Assembly (NCBI GenBank): GCA_027068485.1
Contig: JAMOSB010000035.1
Location: 27,082-91,081, forward strand
From: Sulfurovum sp.
GTDB lineage: Bacteria; Campylobacterota; Campylobacteria; Campylobacterales; Sulfurovaceae
Direction of reading: 5' to 3'
Length of the DNA: 64,000 nt
The notes under the pieces are model-generated. The model searched no databases. It saw only the letters and a list, made by a program, of their open reading frames with translations, and was not told the DNA's origin. A program made the translations under genes and the position numbers. Shown in pieces: positions 25,630 to 34,314 of this stretch (position 1 is its first letter; the number at the start of each line of letters is the position of its first letter).

Positions 25630-28539
25630 ATGAAAAGTGTCAACACCTACTATAGTGATGCGATAAATCTCCAGCTCTTTTTGGAAAAGCATCAGCTTAA
25701 AGATAGCCCCATGTTGCTCATACAAGTCTTTACAGGGGTCACCAATAGAGACTATATCGAGAGTATGCTCCAAGAGATTGATACCCTACTTCCAGAGGCT
25801 AAGCTTATTGGCTGTACCACCGATGGGGAGATTATGGATGGGGCAGTCTCGACAAAGATGACAGTACTGAGCTTCACACAGTTTGAAGAGACAACACTCC
25901 AGACCCAACTCCTCCCACATACAACCAATGGCTACTATAGTGGCAAAGGTATCGCCAAAGCACTGATTCATACAGATACCAAACTCATCATCGCATTTAG
26001 TGATGGGCTAAACAGTAATGGAGAAGCATTTTTAGAGGGAGTTAGTACCATTGACTCCTCAATCATCGTCGCAGGAGGGCTAGCAGGGGATAATGCGATG
26101 TTTAAACAGACCTATGTTTTTGATAAAACAACTATCATCTCCAAAGGTGCTGTAGCTGTCTCCTTCAGCAACCCCTCACTCCAGATCAGAAATCGCCAAA
26201 ACTTCAACTGGCACGCAATTGGCAATGAGCTACTCATCACCAAAGCAGAGGGGAACAGACTCTACACCATCAACCACCAAACCGCCTACGATACCTATGC
26301 CCACTATCTCGGTCAAGATGTCGCCAAACTCCTCCCCAAAATCGGGATAGAGTTCCCACTTATCACCCGACGCAATGGGATCGAGGTCGCACGCGCGGTG
26401 ATCGCCAAACATGACGATGGTTCACTCAGCTTTGCAGGGAACCTTCATAAGGGGGAGTATGTTAGATTTGGACATGGGGATGCGGAGGGTATCTTACGGG
26501 ACTCTACTCTGTTAAGTATGCGAATGAAAGAGAACCCCTCCGAGGTCAACTTCGTCTACTCCTGTATGGCACGCCGACACTTCTTGGGTCAGTCTGTAGA
26601 GCAAGAGACCCTCTCCCTACAAGATATCGCTCCTACGGCTGGGTTTTTTACCTATGGGGAGTTTTTTAGTTCAGGCAGTAGAGAGCTACTTAACCAAACC
26701 ATGACCATCCTCTCACTGAGTGAAACCCCTAGAGACTACTGTCTACTCCCTCAGAGTAAAGCGTTTCAAGACCTCAAAAACAACACCTCTCGCAGAGCTC
26801 TTTTTAATCTCATTGAGGTGACACACTATGAGAGTAAGCTTCAAGAGAAGATTGCCAAAGAGCGTGAAGCCTTTGAGCTGATGTTTGAAAAATCAGCAGA
26901 TGGGATACTGATCATCAAAGAGGATCACTTTATCCAGTGTAACCAAAAGATGGTCAAGATGCTCGACTACCCAGACAAATCCTCCATACTCAAACTCCGC
27001 CCAGGAGCATTCTCTCCAGAGTTTCAACCCGATGGACGACGCTCTATCACGATTATCCAAGAGAAGATAGCACGCTGTCTGAGTGATGGAGAGCAGAGCT
27101 ATGAGCTAAGCTATCTGCGTGCCAACGGAAGCCTCTTTTGGGCAGAGGTGATCCTCATCCCTATCAACCTTGAGGAGGGGCGTGTCATTAAAGCAGTCTA
27201 CCGTGACATCACCCAGAGAAAAGAGATCGAGTACCAACTCTCCCACCAAAAAGAGATACTCTACTACCAAGCACGACACGATGCACTCACAGGACTCCCC
27301 AATCGTACCCTCTTCCAAGAGAAGTTTCAACACAAAATTGACTCAATGGCTCAACTCACCTTGATGTTTATCGATTTGGATGGGTTTAAGTCTATCAATG
27401 ACTCACTGGGACATGATGTGGGAGATAAGATACTCCAGCTCATCACCAAACGACTCCAATCTCTCATGACACATGGGCATACACTCTTCCGCTTGGGGGG
27501 TGATGAGTTTACCATTATTATCGATAATATCAACCAAAAATCACAGATTGACACCTTTGGTCAGCAGATACTCACCCTGCTCAAAGAGCCTGTGATATTT
27601 GATGATCATCGACTCGATATCTCAGGGAGTATTGGGGTAAGCTTCTACCCCCAAAATGGGCAGAAGAGTAAAGATCTTCTTAAAAATGCAGATGTGGCGA
27701 TGTATAAATCCAAAGAGCAAGGGGGCAATACCCTTGTCTACTACAAAGAGGAGATGAGCCTCGCTGCCTATGCCTTTATCAAGATGAAGACCTATCTACA
27801 CGATGCGATTAAGAACAGTGAGTTTGAGGTCTACTACCAGCCCCAAATTGATATCAAAACTGAGCAACTCATCGGCGTCGAAGCACTCATCCGATGGAAC
27901 CACCCTATCGATGGTACTATCGCCCCAGGAAACTTCCTCTCTGTTGCCCGCGAAACAGGACTTATGGTCGAGATAGACTGGTGGGTAATGAAAACCGCCA
28001 TGCAACAGATGACAGAGTGGAAAGCACAAGGCTTCAACCCAGGCTCACTGGCACTCAATCTCACTATCAAACAATTGGAAGAGAAAAACTTCTTCTCCCA
28101 ACTCAATGAGGCGATCACCCAAACGGGCTTTGATATCCAAACCTTAGATCTGGAGCTTGAGGAGGGGGAGGTGATGAAAAATCCTAGTGAGATCATCACC
28201 ATCTTTGAGAAGCTCCACGCTATGGGTATCAAGATCTCCATTGATGATTTTGGGACGGGATACTCCTCTCTTGCCTACCTCAAGCGTCTCCCTATCGATA
28301 AACTCAAGATCGATCGATCCTTTATCATCGATATCCCCCATAACCACGACTCTACCTCTATTATCAATGCCATTATCTCTATGGCAAAGAGTCTCAAGCT
28401 CAATACCGTCGCAGAGGGGGTAGAGTATGCCAACCAACGCGACTACCTCTTGGCACAGGGGTGTGATGTGATACAGGGCTACTTCTATAGCAAACCACTC
28501 TCCGCTCAAGCAATATTTGAGAAATACACGACAACATAA
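25630..28539 (+). CDS. FIST-PAS-GGDEF-EAL c-di-GMP turnover protein
   Basis: The 969-residue cytoplasmic protein begins with FIST_N (EAKLIGCTTDGEIMDG, IIAFSDGLNSNGEAFLEG, IVAGGLAGDN) and FIST_C (to about 395, containing CMARRHFLG and APTAGFFTYGEF), predicted to bind small ligands such as amino acids. Then come PAS (about 415-530), GGDEF (about 545-700, motif intact as FRLGGDEFTII but with no RxxD I-site) and EAL (about 715-965, with GVEALIRW, DDFGTGYSSL and QGYFYSKPLSAQ). The EAL half looks fully catalytic. I chose the ATG at 25630; a TTG directly precedes it. It is monocistronic and convergent with the efflux operon. Confidence 0.92.
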   Translation: MKSVNTYYSDAINLQLFLEKHQLKDSPMLLIQVFTGVTNRDYIESMLQEIDTLLPEAKLIGCTTDGEIMDGAVSTKMTVLSFTQFEETTLQTQLLPHTTNGYYSGKGIAKALIHTDTKLIIAFSDGLNSNGEAFLEGVSTIDSSIIVAGGLAGDNAMFKQTYVFDKTTIISKGAVAVSFSNPSLQIRNRQNFNWHAIGNELLITKAEGNRLYTINHQTAYDTYAHYLGQDVAKLLPKIGIEFPLITRRNGIEVARAVIAKHDDGSLSFAGNLHKGEYVRFGHGDAEGILRDSTLLSMRMKENPSEVNFVYSCMARRHFLGQSVEQETLSLQDIAPTAGFFTYGEFFSSGSRELLNQTMTILSLSETPRDYCLLPQSKAFQDLKNNTSRRALFNLIEVTHYESKLQEKIAKEREAFELMFEKSADGILIIKEDHFIQCNQKMVKMLDYPDKSSILKLRPGAFSPEFQPDGRRSITIIQEKIARCLSDGEQSYELSYLRANGSLFWAEVILIPINLEEGRVIKAVYRDITQRKEIEYQLSHQKEILYYQARHDALTGLPNRTLFQEKFQHKIDSMAQLTLMFIDLDGFKSINDSLGHDVGDKILQLITKRLQSLMTHGHTLFRLGGDEFTIIIDNINQKSQIDTFGQQILTLLKEPVIFDDHRLDISGSIGVSFYPQNGQKSKDLLKNADVAMYKSKEQGGNTLVYYKEEMSLAAYAFIKMKTYLHDAIKNSEFEVYYQPQIDIKTEQLIGVEALIRWNHPIDGTIAPGNFLSVARETGLMVEIDWWVMKTAMQQMTEWKAQGFNPGSLALNLTIKQLEEKNFFSQLNEAITQTGFDIQTLDLELEEGEVMKNPSEIITIFEKLHAMGIKISIDDFGTGYSSLAYLKRLPIDKLKIDRSFIIDIPHNHDSTSIINAIISMAKSLKLNTVAEGVEYANQRDYLLAQGCDVIQGYFYSKPLSAQAIFEKYTTT

Positions 28540-28540
28540 G

Positions 28541-28583
28541 AAAAAAAAAGAGAAGTTTTAGGGTTGAGGCCTCTTGCCCCAAC
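28541..28583 (-). terminator. Candidate terminator of the efflux operon
   Basis: On the minus strand GTTGGGGC-AAGAG-GCCTCAAC forms an 8-bp stem with one G-T pair. A run of nine T follows, but 13 bases later, so termination strength is uncertain. Confidence 0.4.
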
Positions 28584-28597
28584 GCCTTAGGTTATGA

Positions 28598-30325
28598 CTA
28601 TTTGGTAATAGCAATATTTTTGTGATCTGTTTCGGACGATTTTTTCTTAAAATCCATCGCTTTGCTATTGTCCATCAAGACAGGAACAAAGAGCAAAGAG
28701 ACAAACACCGCAGCAACCGTACCAGAGATGAGTGCGACACCCAACCCTCCAAAGACAGGATCACTCGCAAGGAGTGATGACCCCAAGATAATCGCAACCG
28801 CTGTCAATGCAATCGGCTTGGCTCGTGTCGCTGTCGCAACGGCAATGGCGCGTCGCTTCGGTAAGCCTTCACACTCCATCAAGGACTTCGCAAAGTCAAT
28901 CAATAGTAGTGAGTTTCGTGAGCTAATCCCCATCAAGGCGATAAACCCAATGAGTGAAGTCGCCGTCAAAAAGAAGGTCTCAGAGGTGAAGAGATTGGCT
29001 ACCCAGTGTCCAACAATCACCCCAATCAGTGAGAGGAATGACCCCAAGAGGATAATCCCACTAAGAGCAAAACTCTTATAGTAGACAACCAAGAGCAAGA
29101 AGATTAAGACAAGAGCAGAGATAAAGGCTCCCCCCAAATCTCTAAAGGTATCAAGTGTCACTTTCATCTCCCCATCCCAACGCAAGAGGAACTTCTCCCC
29201 TGTCTTCTTATGCGTTAGGTGTAGGTCAAACATATAGGTGGTGATCCATGCTTCCTTCTCTACGATAAACTCCTTAGAGAAGTATTCGATCATCTCATCT
29301 CTCGCTTCGAGTAGTGGATAGACCTGAGAGACCATATCCGTCTCCGCGATGACATTGATCATACGAGAGAGATCTTTGTGCATAATCATCGGATTAGACT
29401 TGGCCTTTCGAATGGTTACGACCTCAGAGAGTGGGACAAGCATACCCATTTTATTCATAAGGTTAAGCGAAGAGAGTTTACTCTCTAGGGATTCTCTACT
29501 CTTATCTCCAAGGGTCTTACTCGTCTTCTCTAGCACCAAAAAGATCGGTAGCTGATCGGGTACATTTTGAGAGTTCTTATGGGCGATGACCATCCCCTCA
29601 AATGCAAGATAGAGGATATTATTGATCTGAGAGATACTAAGCCCACTGCGTGCTACTTTCTCTTTGTCAGGAACCAACTCATACTTATCAAAGATATCAT
29701 CCGCCATCACATCGACATCGACAAGCCCCTCAGTATGAGAGAGTATCTTTGCAGTATCCATAGCCAATTTACGATTGGTCTCTAGGTTATCCCCATGAAC
29801 CTCTAGTACGATAGAAGCGAGGGTAGGAGGTCCTGCGGGTTGTTCGATAAACTTAATCGTCGTCCCCTTCACCAGTGGTTCACACTTCTGCTTAACCCGT
29901 GGTCTAAGACGCTGTACCATCAAAAATGAAGGCTCTGAGCGTGTATGCTTATCGGTTAAGTTGACAGAGATCTCAGAGACATTCTCTGTTCGCTTCATAC
30001 TCGCACCCTTGACAAGCCCTGCGTAGTCGAGTGGTATCCCCTGCCCCAAAAAGAGCTCAAGGTGCATCACCTCCTCCTCTTTTTGGAGGAGATCAACCAC
30101 ACAACTATTGACCTGCTGTGTCTGCTCTATGGAACTACCTGTAGGTGTATCGACATAGATAGAGAAGGTGTTATCACTCTTCCCTGGCAACATCTTCGCA
30201 AGAACAAGCTTACTAGGAAACATCAACAACGAAGCAAAAAATGCTACCGCGGTTAAGAGTAGTACCAAACTCTTTTTGGCTTTATGATCAAGAATACCAT
30301 AGACTAACTGCTCTAAATTTCTCAT
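28598..30325 (-). CDS. RND efflux pump, C-terminal half (split permease, subunit B)
   Basis: The 575-residue protein equals the second half of an AcrB-type permease. TM7 lies near residues 18-37, the PC1/PC2 porter region covers about 45-375 (VDTPTGSSIEQT, IEQPAGPPTLASIVLEVHGD), and five more helices complete TM8-TM12. The TM10 segment ALMGISSRNSLLLIDF and the TM11 ATRAKPIALTAVAIILGS are typical. Its ATG overlaps the stop of the N-terminal half (ATGA), so both are made together and should assemble into one pump. The split is at the natural half boundary, not a frameshift within a domain. Confidence 0.85.
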   Translation of the reverse strand: MRNLEQLVYGILDHKAKKSLVLLLTAVAFFASLLMFPSKLVLAKMLPGKSDNTFSIYVDTPTGSSIEQTQQVNSCVVDLLQKEEEVMHLELFLGQGIPLDYAGLVKGASMKRTENVSEISVNLTDKHTRSEPSFLMVQRLRPRVKQKCEPLVKGTTIKFIEQPAGPPTLASIVLEVHGDNLETNRKLAMDTAKILSHTEGLVDVDVMADDIFDKYELVPDKEKVARSGLSISQINNILYLAFEGMVIAHKNSQNVPDQLPIFLVLEKTSKTLGDKSRESLESKLSSLNLMNKMGMLVPLSEVVTIRKAKSNPMIMHKDLSRMINVIAETDMVSQVYPLLEARDEMIEYFSKEFIVEKEAWITTYMFDLHLTHKKTGEKFLLRWDGEMKVTLDTFRDLGGAFISALVLIFLLLVVYYKSFALSGIILLGSFLSLIGVIVGHWVANLFTSETFFLTATSLIGFIALMGISSRNSLLLIDFAKSLMECEGLPKRRAIAVATATRAKPIALTAVAIILGSSLLASDPVFGGLGVALISGTVAAVFVSLLFVPVLMDNSKAMDFKKKSSETDHKNIAITK

Positions 30326-31935
30326 AATTTAGCCCCTTTATGGTGGTGATGGTGCTTGTGTGTTGGCTTCTTTAGAAGCTTTAGACTCAAGTAGGGTGTA
30401 AAGATATACGCCACAAAGAGTGACGCGACTAGTGCAACGGGGACATTGTAAGGGATAGGCTTCATAAATGACCCCATCATCCCTCCAACAAATGCCATAG
30501 GTACCATTGTCAAGATAATCGCTAGTGTTGCCACATTGGTCGGTGCGCCAATCTCATCGGTCGCCTCTATCAAGAGTTCATCCATCTCTTTGCTATCGAC
30601 ATCATGGGCATGGAGGTGTCGGTGGATATTTTCAATCACAATAATCGCCGCATCAACCAATAGCCCCAAAGAGAGCAAGAAGGCAAAGAGGGTAATCCTA
30701 TTGATCGTCTGTCCCGAGAGATAGGCAATAAAGAGTGTAATCGCCAAAATAGCAGGAACCGTAAAGGTAACAATCAAGGACTCTTTCCAACCCAAAGCAA
30801 AGACCAACATCAATGCAATAATCACAATCGTAATCAGAAGGTGGTGCATCAGCTCATTGACCGCTTCATTGGCACGCGTACCGTAGTTTCGTGTCACAAG
30901 ATAGCCGATCCCCTCTTTTGCCAATATCGCTTCACTCTCTTGGATAACACGCATCACATCCTCTGCCACAAAGACCGCATTGGTTCCAGCAAGCTTTGCA
31001 ACCGTAAGTGTCACCTGTCGCTTCTCTTTACTGAGTGGTTCACCCTTTTGGCTCTTCATATAGAGCTTCGCCTCTTGGAAGTTTTGCAAATCAATTCCAT
31101 TGGTCACTTTGGCAACATCCCGCAAGTAGATGGGGGAGTTCATATACTGTGCCACAATGACCGAGCCTACATCCTCGATACTCTCAATCGCATTTTTGAC
31201 ACCAAAAATCACAAGTTGATTACTCGCAGTACGCCCCTTCACATCAGGGACATCCACTGCTACAGACTGTACTGCCTGCATAATCTGCCCCAATGAGAGG
31301 TGATAGGCGGAGAGCTTCTCCATATCCACTTCAACATTGTATTGTGCTTTGTGCGCCCCTTTGAGGGTCGTCTTGGCAACATTATCAATGGCATTAAGTT
31401 TTTGCTGTAGACGGCGTACCATCTCAAATAGCTTTACATCATCGACTTTAGAACCCTCTTTGGGATAGAATGCTACAGAGACGATAGGGATATCGATATC
31501 GATATCAAAGGGTTTAATCAAGGGTTGCATCACCCCTTTAGGCATAGAGTCCATATTTTGAAGTATCTTATCGTAGAGTTTGAGGTTTGAATCCTCTCGA
31601 TTCTCTCCGATATAGTACATCACATTCAAAATCCCTACATTATCCATCGCCATACCGTAGATATGCTCAATACCATGCACCTCTCTAAGCTTTCGCTCTA
31701 GGGGATTGACGATGATATTTTCGATCTCCTGAGGTGATGCACCAGGCATCGCCACAATCACCGCACCCCCCGAGATAGCAATCTGTGGATCCTCTTCACG
31801 AGGCATTACATTGAGGGCGAGATAGCCCATAATAAGCAAAAATGCTCCGAGTACTGCCGTCAAGGGGTTACGAAGAAACCCTTTGGCAAGCTTACCTGCC
31901 ACATCAACAATCTGATACGCTTCTTTTGTTGCCAT
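30322..31935 (-). CDS. RND efflux pump, N-terminal half (split permease, subunit A)
   Basis: The 537-residue protein equals the first half of an RND permease. TM1 lies at about 27-45, followed by PREEDPQI, typical of RND pumps. The PN1/PN2 porter region includes AMPGASPQEIENIIVNPLE, and TM2-TM6 follow. The TM4 proton-relay region reads GLLVDAAIIVIENIHRH, with one Asp rather than the Asp-Asp of AcrB, as in heavy-metal RND pumps. The C terminus carries a His-rich tail (HKHHHHHKG) that could bind metal. It starts two bases after the fusion-protein stop. Substrate class is undetermined. Confidence 0.85.
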   Translation of the reverse strand: MATKEAYQIVDVAGKLAKGFLRNPLTAVLGAFLLIMGYLALNVMPREEDPQIAISGGAVIVAMPGASPQEIENIIVNPLERKLREVHGIEHIYGMAMDNVGILNVMYYIGENREDSNLKLYDKILQNMDSMPKGVMQPLIKPFDIDIDIPIVSVAFYPKEGSKVDDVKLFEMVRRLQQKLNAIDNVAKTTLKGAHKAQYNVEVDMEKLSAYHLSLGQIMQAVQSVAVDVPDVKGRTASNQLVIFGVKNAIESIEDVGSVIVAQYMNSPIYLRDVAKVTNGIDLQNFQEAKLYMKSQKGEPLSKEKRQVTLTVAKLAGTNAVFVAEDVMRVIQESEAILAKEGIGYLVTRNYGTRANEAVNELMHHLLITIVIIALMLVFALGWKESLIVTFTVPAILAITLFIAYLSGQTINRITLFAFLLSLGLLVDAAIIVIENIHRHLHAHDVDSKEMDELLIEATDEIGAPTNVATLAIILTMVPMAFVGGMMGSFMKPIPYNVPVALVASLFVAYIFTPYLSLKLLKKPTHKHHHHHKGAKL

Positions 31936-31937
31936 GA

Positions 31938-32738
31938 CTAGTACTCAAAAGTGATTTTGGTATACATACCAGGATAGACTGAGCGTCCTTGAATATCAAA
32001 CGCTATTCTAATCTTAAACTTATGGGTCATAGGGTTGGAACTAGGGATAATCGAGGTGATTTTTCCTGTGGTCTTAAAGCCCATAGAGGGGATCTCAATC
32101 ACACTCTCTTTGCCTAAGTGGATATACTTCAGTTGTGTCTCTGAGACCTCTGCCACAATCTTCAAGTCACTTAAATCGGTCAAAATAACCGCAGGCATAC
32201 CAGGGATTGCCATCTCTCCTTCATTAAGGCGTTTTGCCACGATAACCCCATCATTGGGTGCTTGAATCTTAAGGTAGTTGTACTGGTTGAGTACCTCCTC
32301 TTTCTTCGCCTCCGCTTGCTTCACCTGCTCTTTAGATATCTGTACCATATCTTTGAGGTTTTTAGCTGCGAGTTGGAGGGTTTCAAGTTCATACTTAGAG
32401 ACCATCTTCTTCTGGTAGAGTCGCTCATGGCGAGCGAGGTTGATGAGTACATTATTGTACTGGTTGCTGTTCATCTGATGTGCCAGACGCGCCTGAGAGA
32501 TCCCAAGCTCTACCTGTCGTTGTGCCGACTCAATCTCTTTGGAGTCAATCTCATAGAGCAACTGCCCCTTCTTGACGATATCTCCCTCAGAGACTGCCAT
32601 ATGTTTGACATACCCCATATAGCGACTTGTCATCATCTTTTGGTTGTCTGAGACAACAGACCCCGCTAGGTTGATCTCTACCGCACTCAGCGTGGTTGTG
32701 AGTGCGAATACAGTTAGTGTGATTAGACTTTTTATCAT
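31938..32738 (-). CDS. Periplasmic membrane-fusion protein of the RND efflux system
   Basis: The 266-residue protein has a signal peptide (to about residue 18), a lipoyl-like first part (GYVKHMAVSEGDIVKKGQLLYEIDSKEIE), a helical hairpin (about 70-150), the second lipoyl half (YNYLKIQAPNDGVIVAKRLNEGEMAIPG) and a beta-barrel end. It bridges the inner-membrane pump and TolC. It is short for the family (usually 350-400), lacking most of the membrane-proximal domain. Its ATG overlaps the TolC stop. Confidence 0.88.
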   Translation of the reverse strand: MIKSLITLTVFALTTTLSAVEINLAGSVVSDNQKMMTSRYMGYVKHMAVSEGDIVKKGQLLYEIDSKEIESAQRQVELGISQARLAHQMNSNQYNNVLINLARHERLYQKKMVSKYELETLQLAAKNLKDMVQISKEQVKQAEAKKEEVLNQYNYLKIQAPNDGVIVAKRLNEGEMAIPGMPAVILTDLSDLKIVAEVSETQLKYIHLGKESVIEIPSMGFKTTGKITSIIPSSNPMTHKFKIRIAFDIQGRSVYPGMYTKITFEY

Positions 32739-34162
32739 GCTCTTCCTCCTCTATTTAGTAGACTATTTAGCTCAAATATCTTCGTGTTGCGTGTATTTTT
32801 GACGGTTAAGAGTTTGAGTAGTATCTCTAGCTCTTTGGACTGTTTGATGAGTACATCAGAGATAGAGACCATCCCCTCTTTGTAGCGAGCACTGTAGTTT
32901 TTGTAGACCTCTCGTGCAAACTTCAACTGCTTACGATAACTTCGTACATCTCCACTCTCACTCAATATCTCTGTCTGAAGCTTCTTAACCTGTAGGGCGA
33001 TGCCTCGTTTTGCCAAGGCGACTTGATCGCGTACCATCAGACGATTGAGCTTAGCTTTTTCAAGATTGGCTCTATCTATCCCCCCATTGAAGAGGTTCCA
33101 CTTCAACTGAAACCCTACGGTATAGGAGTCTTTCTTCTCAAAATCATTCCAGAGTCTATTGTCGGCACTGCCATACTCCGCAAATGCTCCAACCATTGGT
33201 AAGAAGTTGGCTTCTTCTACGCCAACTGCCATCTTGGTAATCTTCAACCCCAGCTCCGCCTTTTGGATATCGAGGTTATTGGCCTCTAGTGACGCTTTGG
33301 TCACCTTAGGCATAGGTGCCATATCGCGTACTTTTTTGATCTTTGTCACCTCCCTATTGAGCAGAAAGGAGAGAAATTGATAGGCTAGATCACGATTGAG
33401 TTTGGCTTGATTATACATACTCTGTGCCTCTGCCTTGCGTGCTTGTACCTCTAGCATATCAATCGTCTTTGCGTACCCCTCTTTTTTCATCGACTTGACA
33501 ATCGCCTCTAGTTTATTGATATTGCGGATAATCTTGGAGAGATTGTAGATATAGTTCTCCACCAAAGAGATATCATAAAAGGCTTTTTTCGTCTGAAAAA
33601 TCTTCGCATTAAGAAGCTTGTGTGTATCGAGTTGACTCAAGTGATGGAGGGCGTGCGTGATGCGTCCATACTCTGTAAGTTTTCCTCCTGTATAGAGAGG
33701 AAGCATATAGGAGAACTTCGTCTGATAGTGTGTGCGTGCTTCAGGGAAGTTGAGATCATCAGGTGCTATCCCCAAAATCGCATCACCATTTTGTGCCAAC
33801 CCTTGCGTGAAGAGTCCAAAGTTCCCTCCAGACTGCTGAGCCCCTTGCCCAATCGCTCCCATAAAGTCAGAGAATCCAAAGTCTGCAAAGGTCGCCTCAC
33901 GACTCTGAAGCTTAAACCCAAAGACATTACCTGCATCATTGGAACGCATCCCCATCACTGTCACATCGAGACTACCAAAGTTATGTCCCTCTGCTGCTTT
34001 GGCTTCATAGCGTTTCATCTGCTCATTAAAACGAGCAATCTTCAACTCTAAATTCTCTTTTTTGAGTAGCCCAATCGCCTCTTGTAGACTCAAGGCTTTC
34101 GCCTGTGCCAAAAGCGGTAGTGTAATCGCCAATAAAAGCAGATACCGTTTGATAAAAAACAT
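32735..34162 (-). CDS. TolC-family outer-membrane efflux protein
   Basis: The 475-residue protein has a signal peptide ending at LLAQAKA, then LSLQEAIGLLKKENLELKIARFNEQMKRYEAKAA, the usual TolC start. Two repeats of coiled-coil helices with short beta strands follow (YMLPLYTGGKLTEYGRI and FQLKWNLFNGGIDRANLEKA are the equivalent strands). GGAG precedes the ATG. It is the first gene of the four-gene efflux operon. Confidence 0.9.
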   Translation of the reverse strand: MFFIKRYLLLLAITLPLLAQAKALSLQEAIGLLKKENLELKIARFNEQMKRYEAKAAEGHNFGSLDVTVMGMRSNDAGNVFGFKLQSREATFADFGFSDFMGAIGQGAQQSGGNFGLFTQGLAQNGDAILGIAPDDLNFPEARTHYQTKFSYMLPLYTGGKLTEYGRITHALHHLSQLDTHKLLNAKIFQTKKAFYDISLVENYIYNLSKIIRNINKLEAIVKSMKKEGYAKTIDMLEVQARKAEAQSMYNQAKLNRDLAYQFLSFLLNREVTKIKKVRDMAPMPKVTKASLEANNLDIQKAELGLKITKMAVGVEEANFLPMVGAFAEYGSADNRLWNDFEKKDSYTVGFQLKWNLFNGGIDRANLEKAKLNRLMVRDQVALAKRGIALQVKKLQTEILSESGDVRSYRKQLKFAREVYKNYSARYKEGMVSISDVLIKQSKELEILLKLLTVKNTRNTKIFELNSLLNRGGRA

Positions 34163-34269
34163 ACATAAACTCCTTGATAATGTATCATAGATAGAACAAT
34201 CTACGCGATTATACCTAATTAAATTTTATGAATGATTAAAAGGGGAAAGGGTGATAAGTTATTTTGAAT

Positions 34270-34298
34270 AAAAAAGAAGTGCTACCCCAAAGGGGTAG
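34270..34298 (-). terminator. Rho-independent terminator after serA
   Basis: On the minus strand CTACCCC-TTT-GGGGTAG is a perfect 7-bp stem followed by CACTTCTTTTTT, 16 bases beyond the serA stop. Confidence 0.85.
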
Positions 34299-34314
34299 TC
34301 TGGTAGTTTAGCGA

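Noticed and set aside
30322..30325. Frameshift explanation for the split RND pump
   Set aside because: The overlap is a clean ATGA, each half has complete domains, and the first half ends in a His-rich tail not expected inside a continuous pump. A sequencing error still cannot be excluded without reads.
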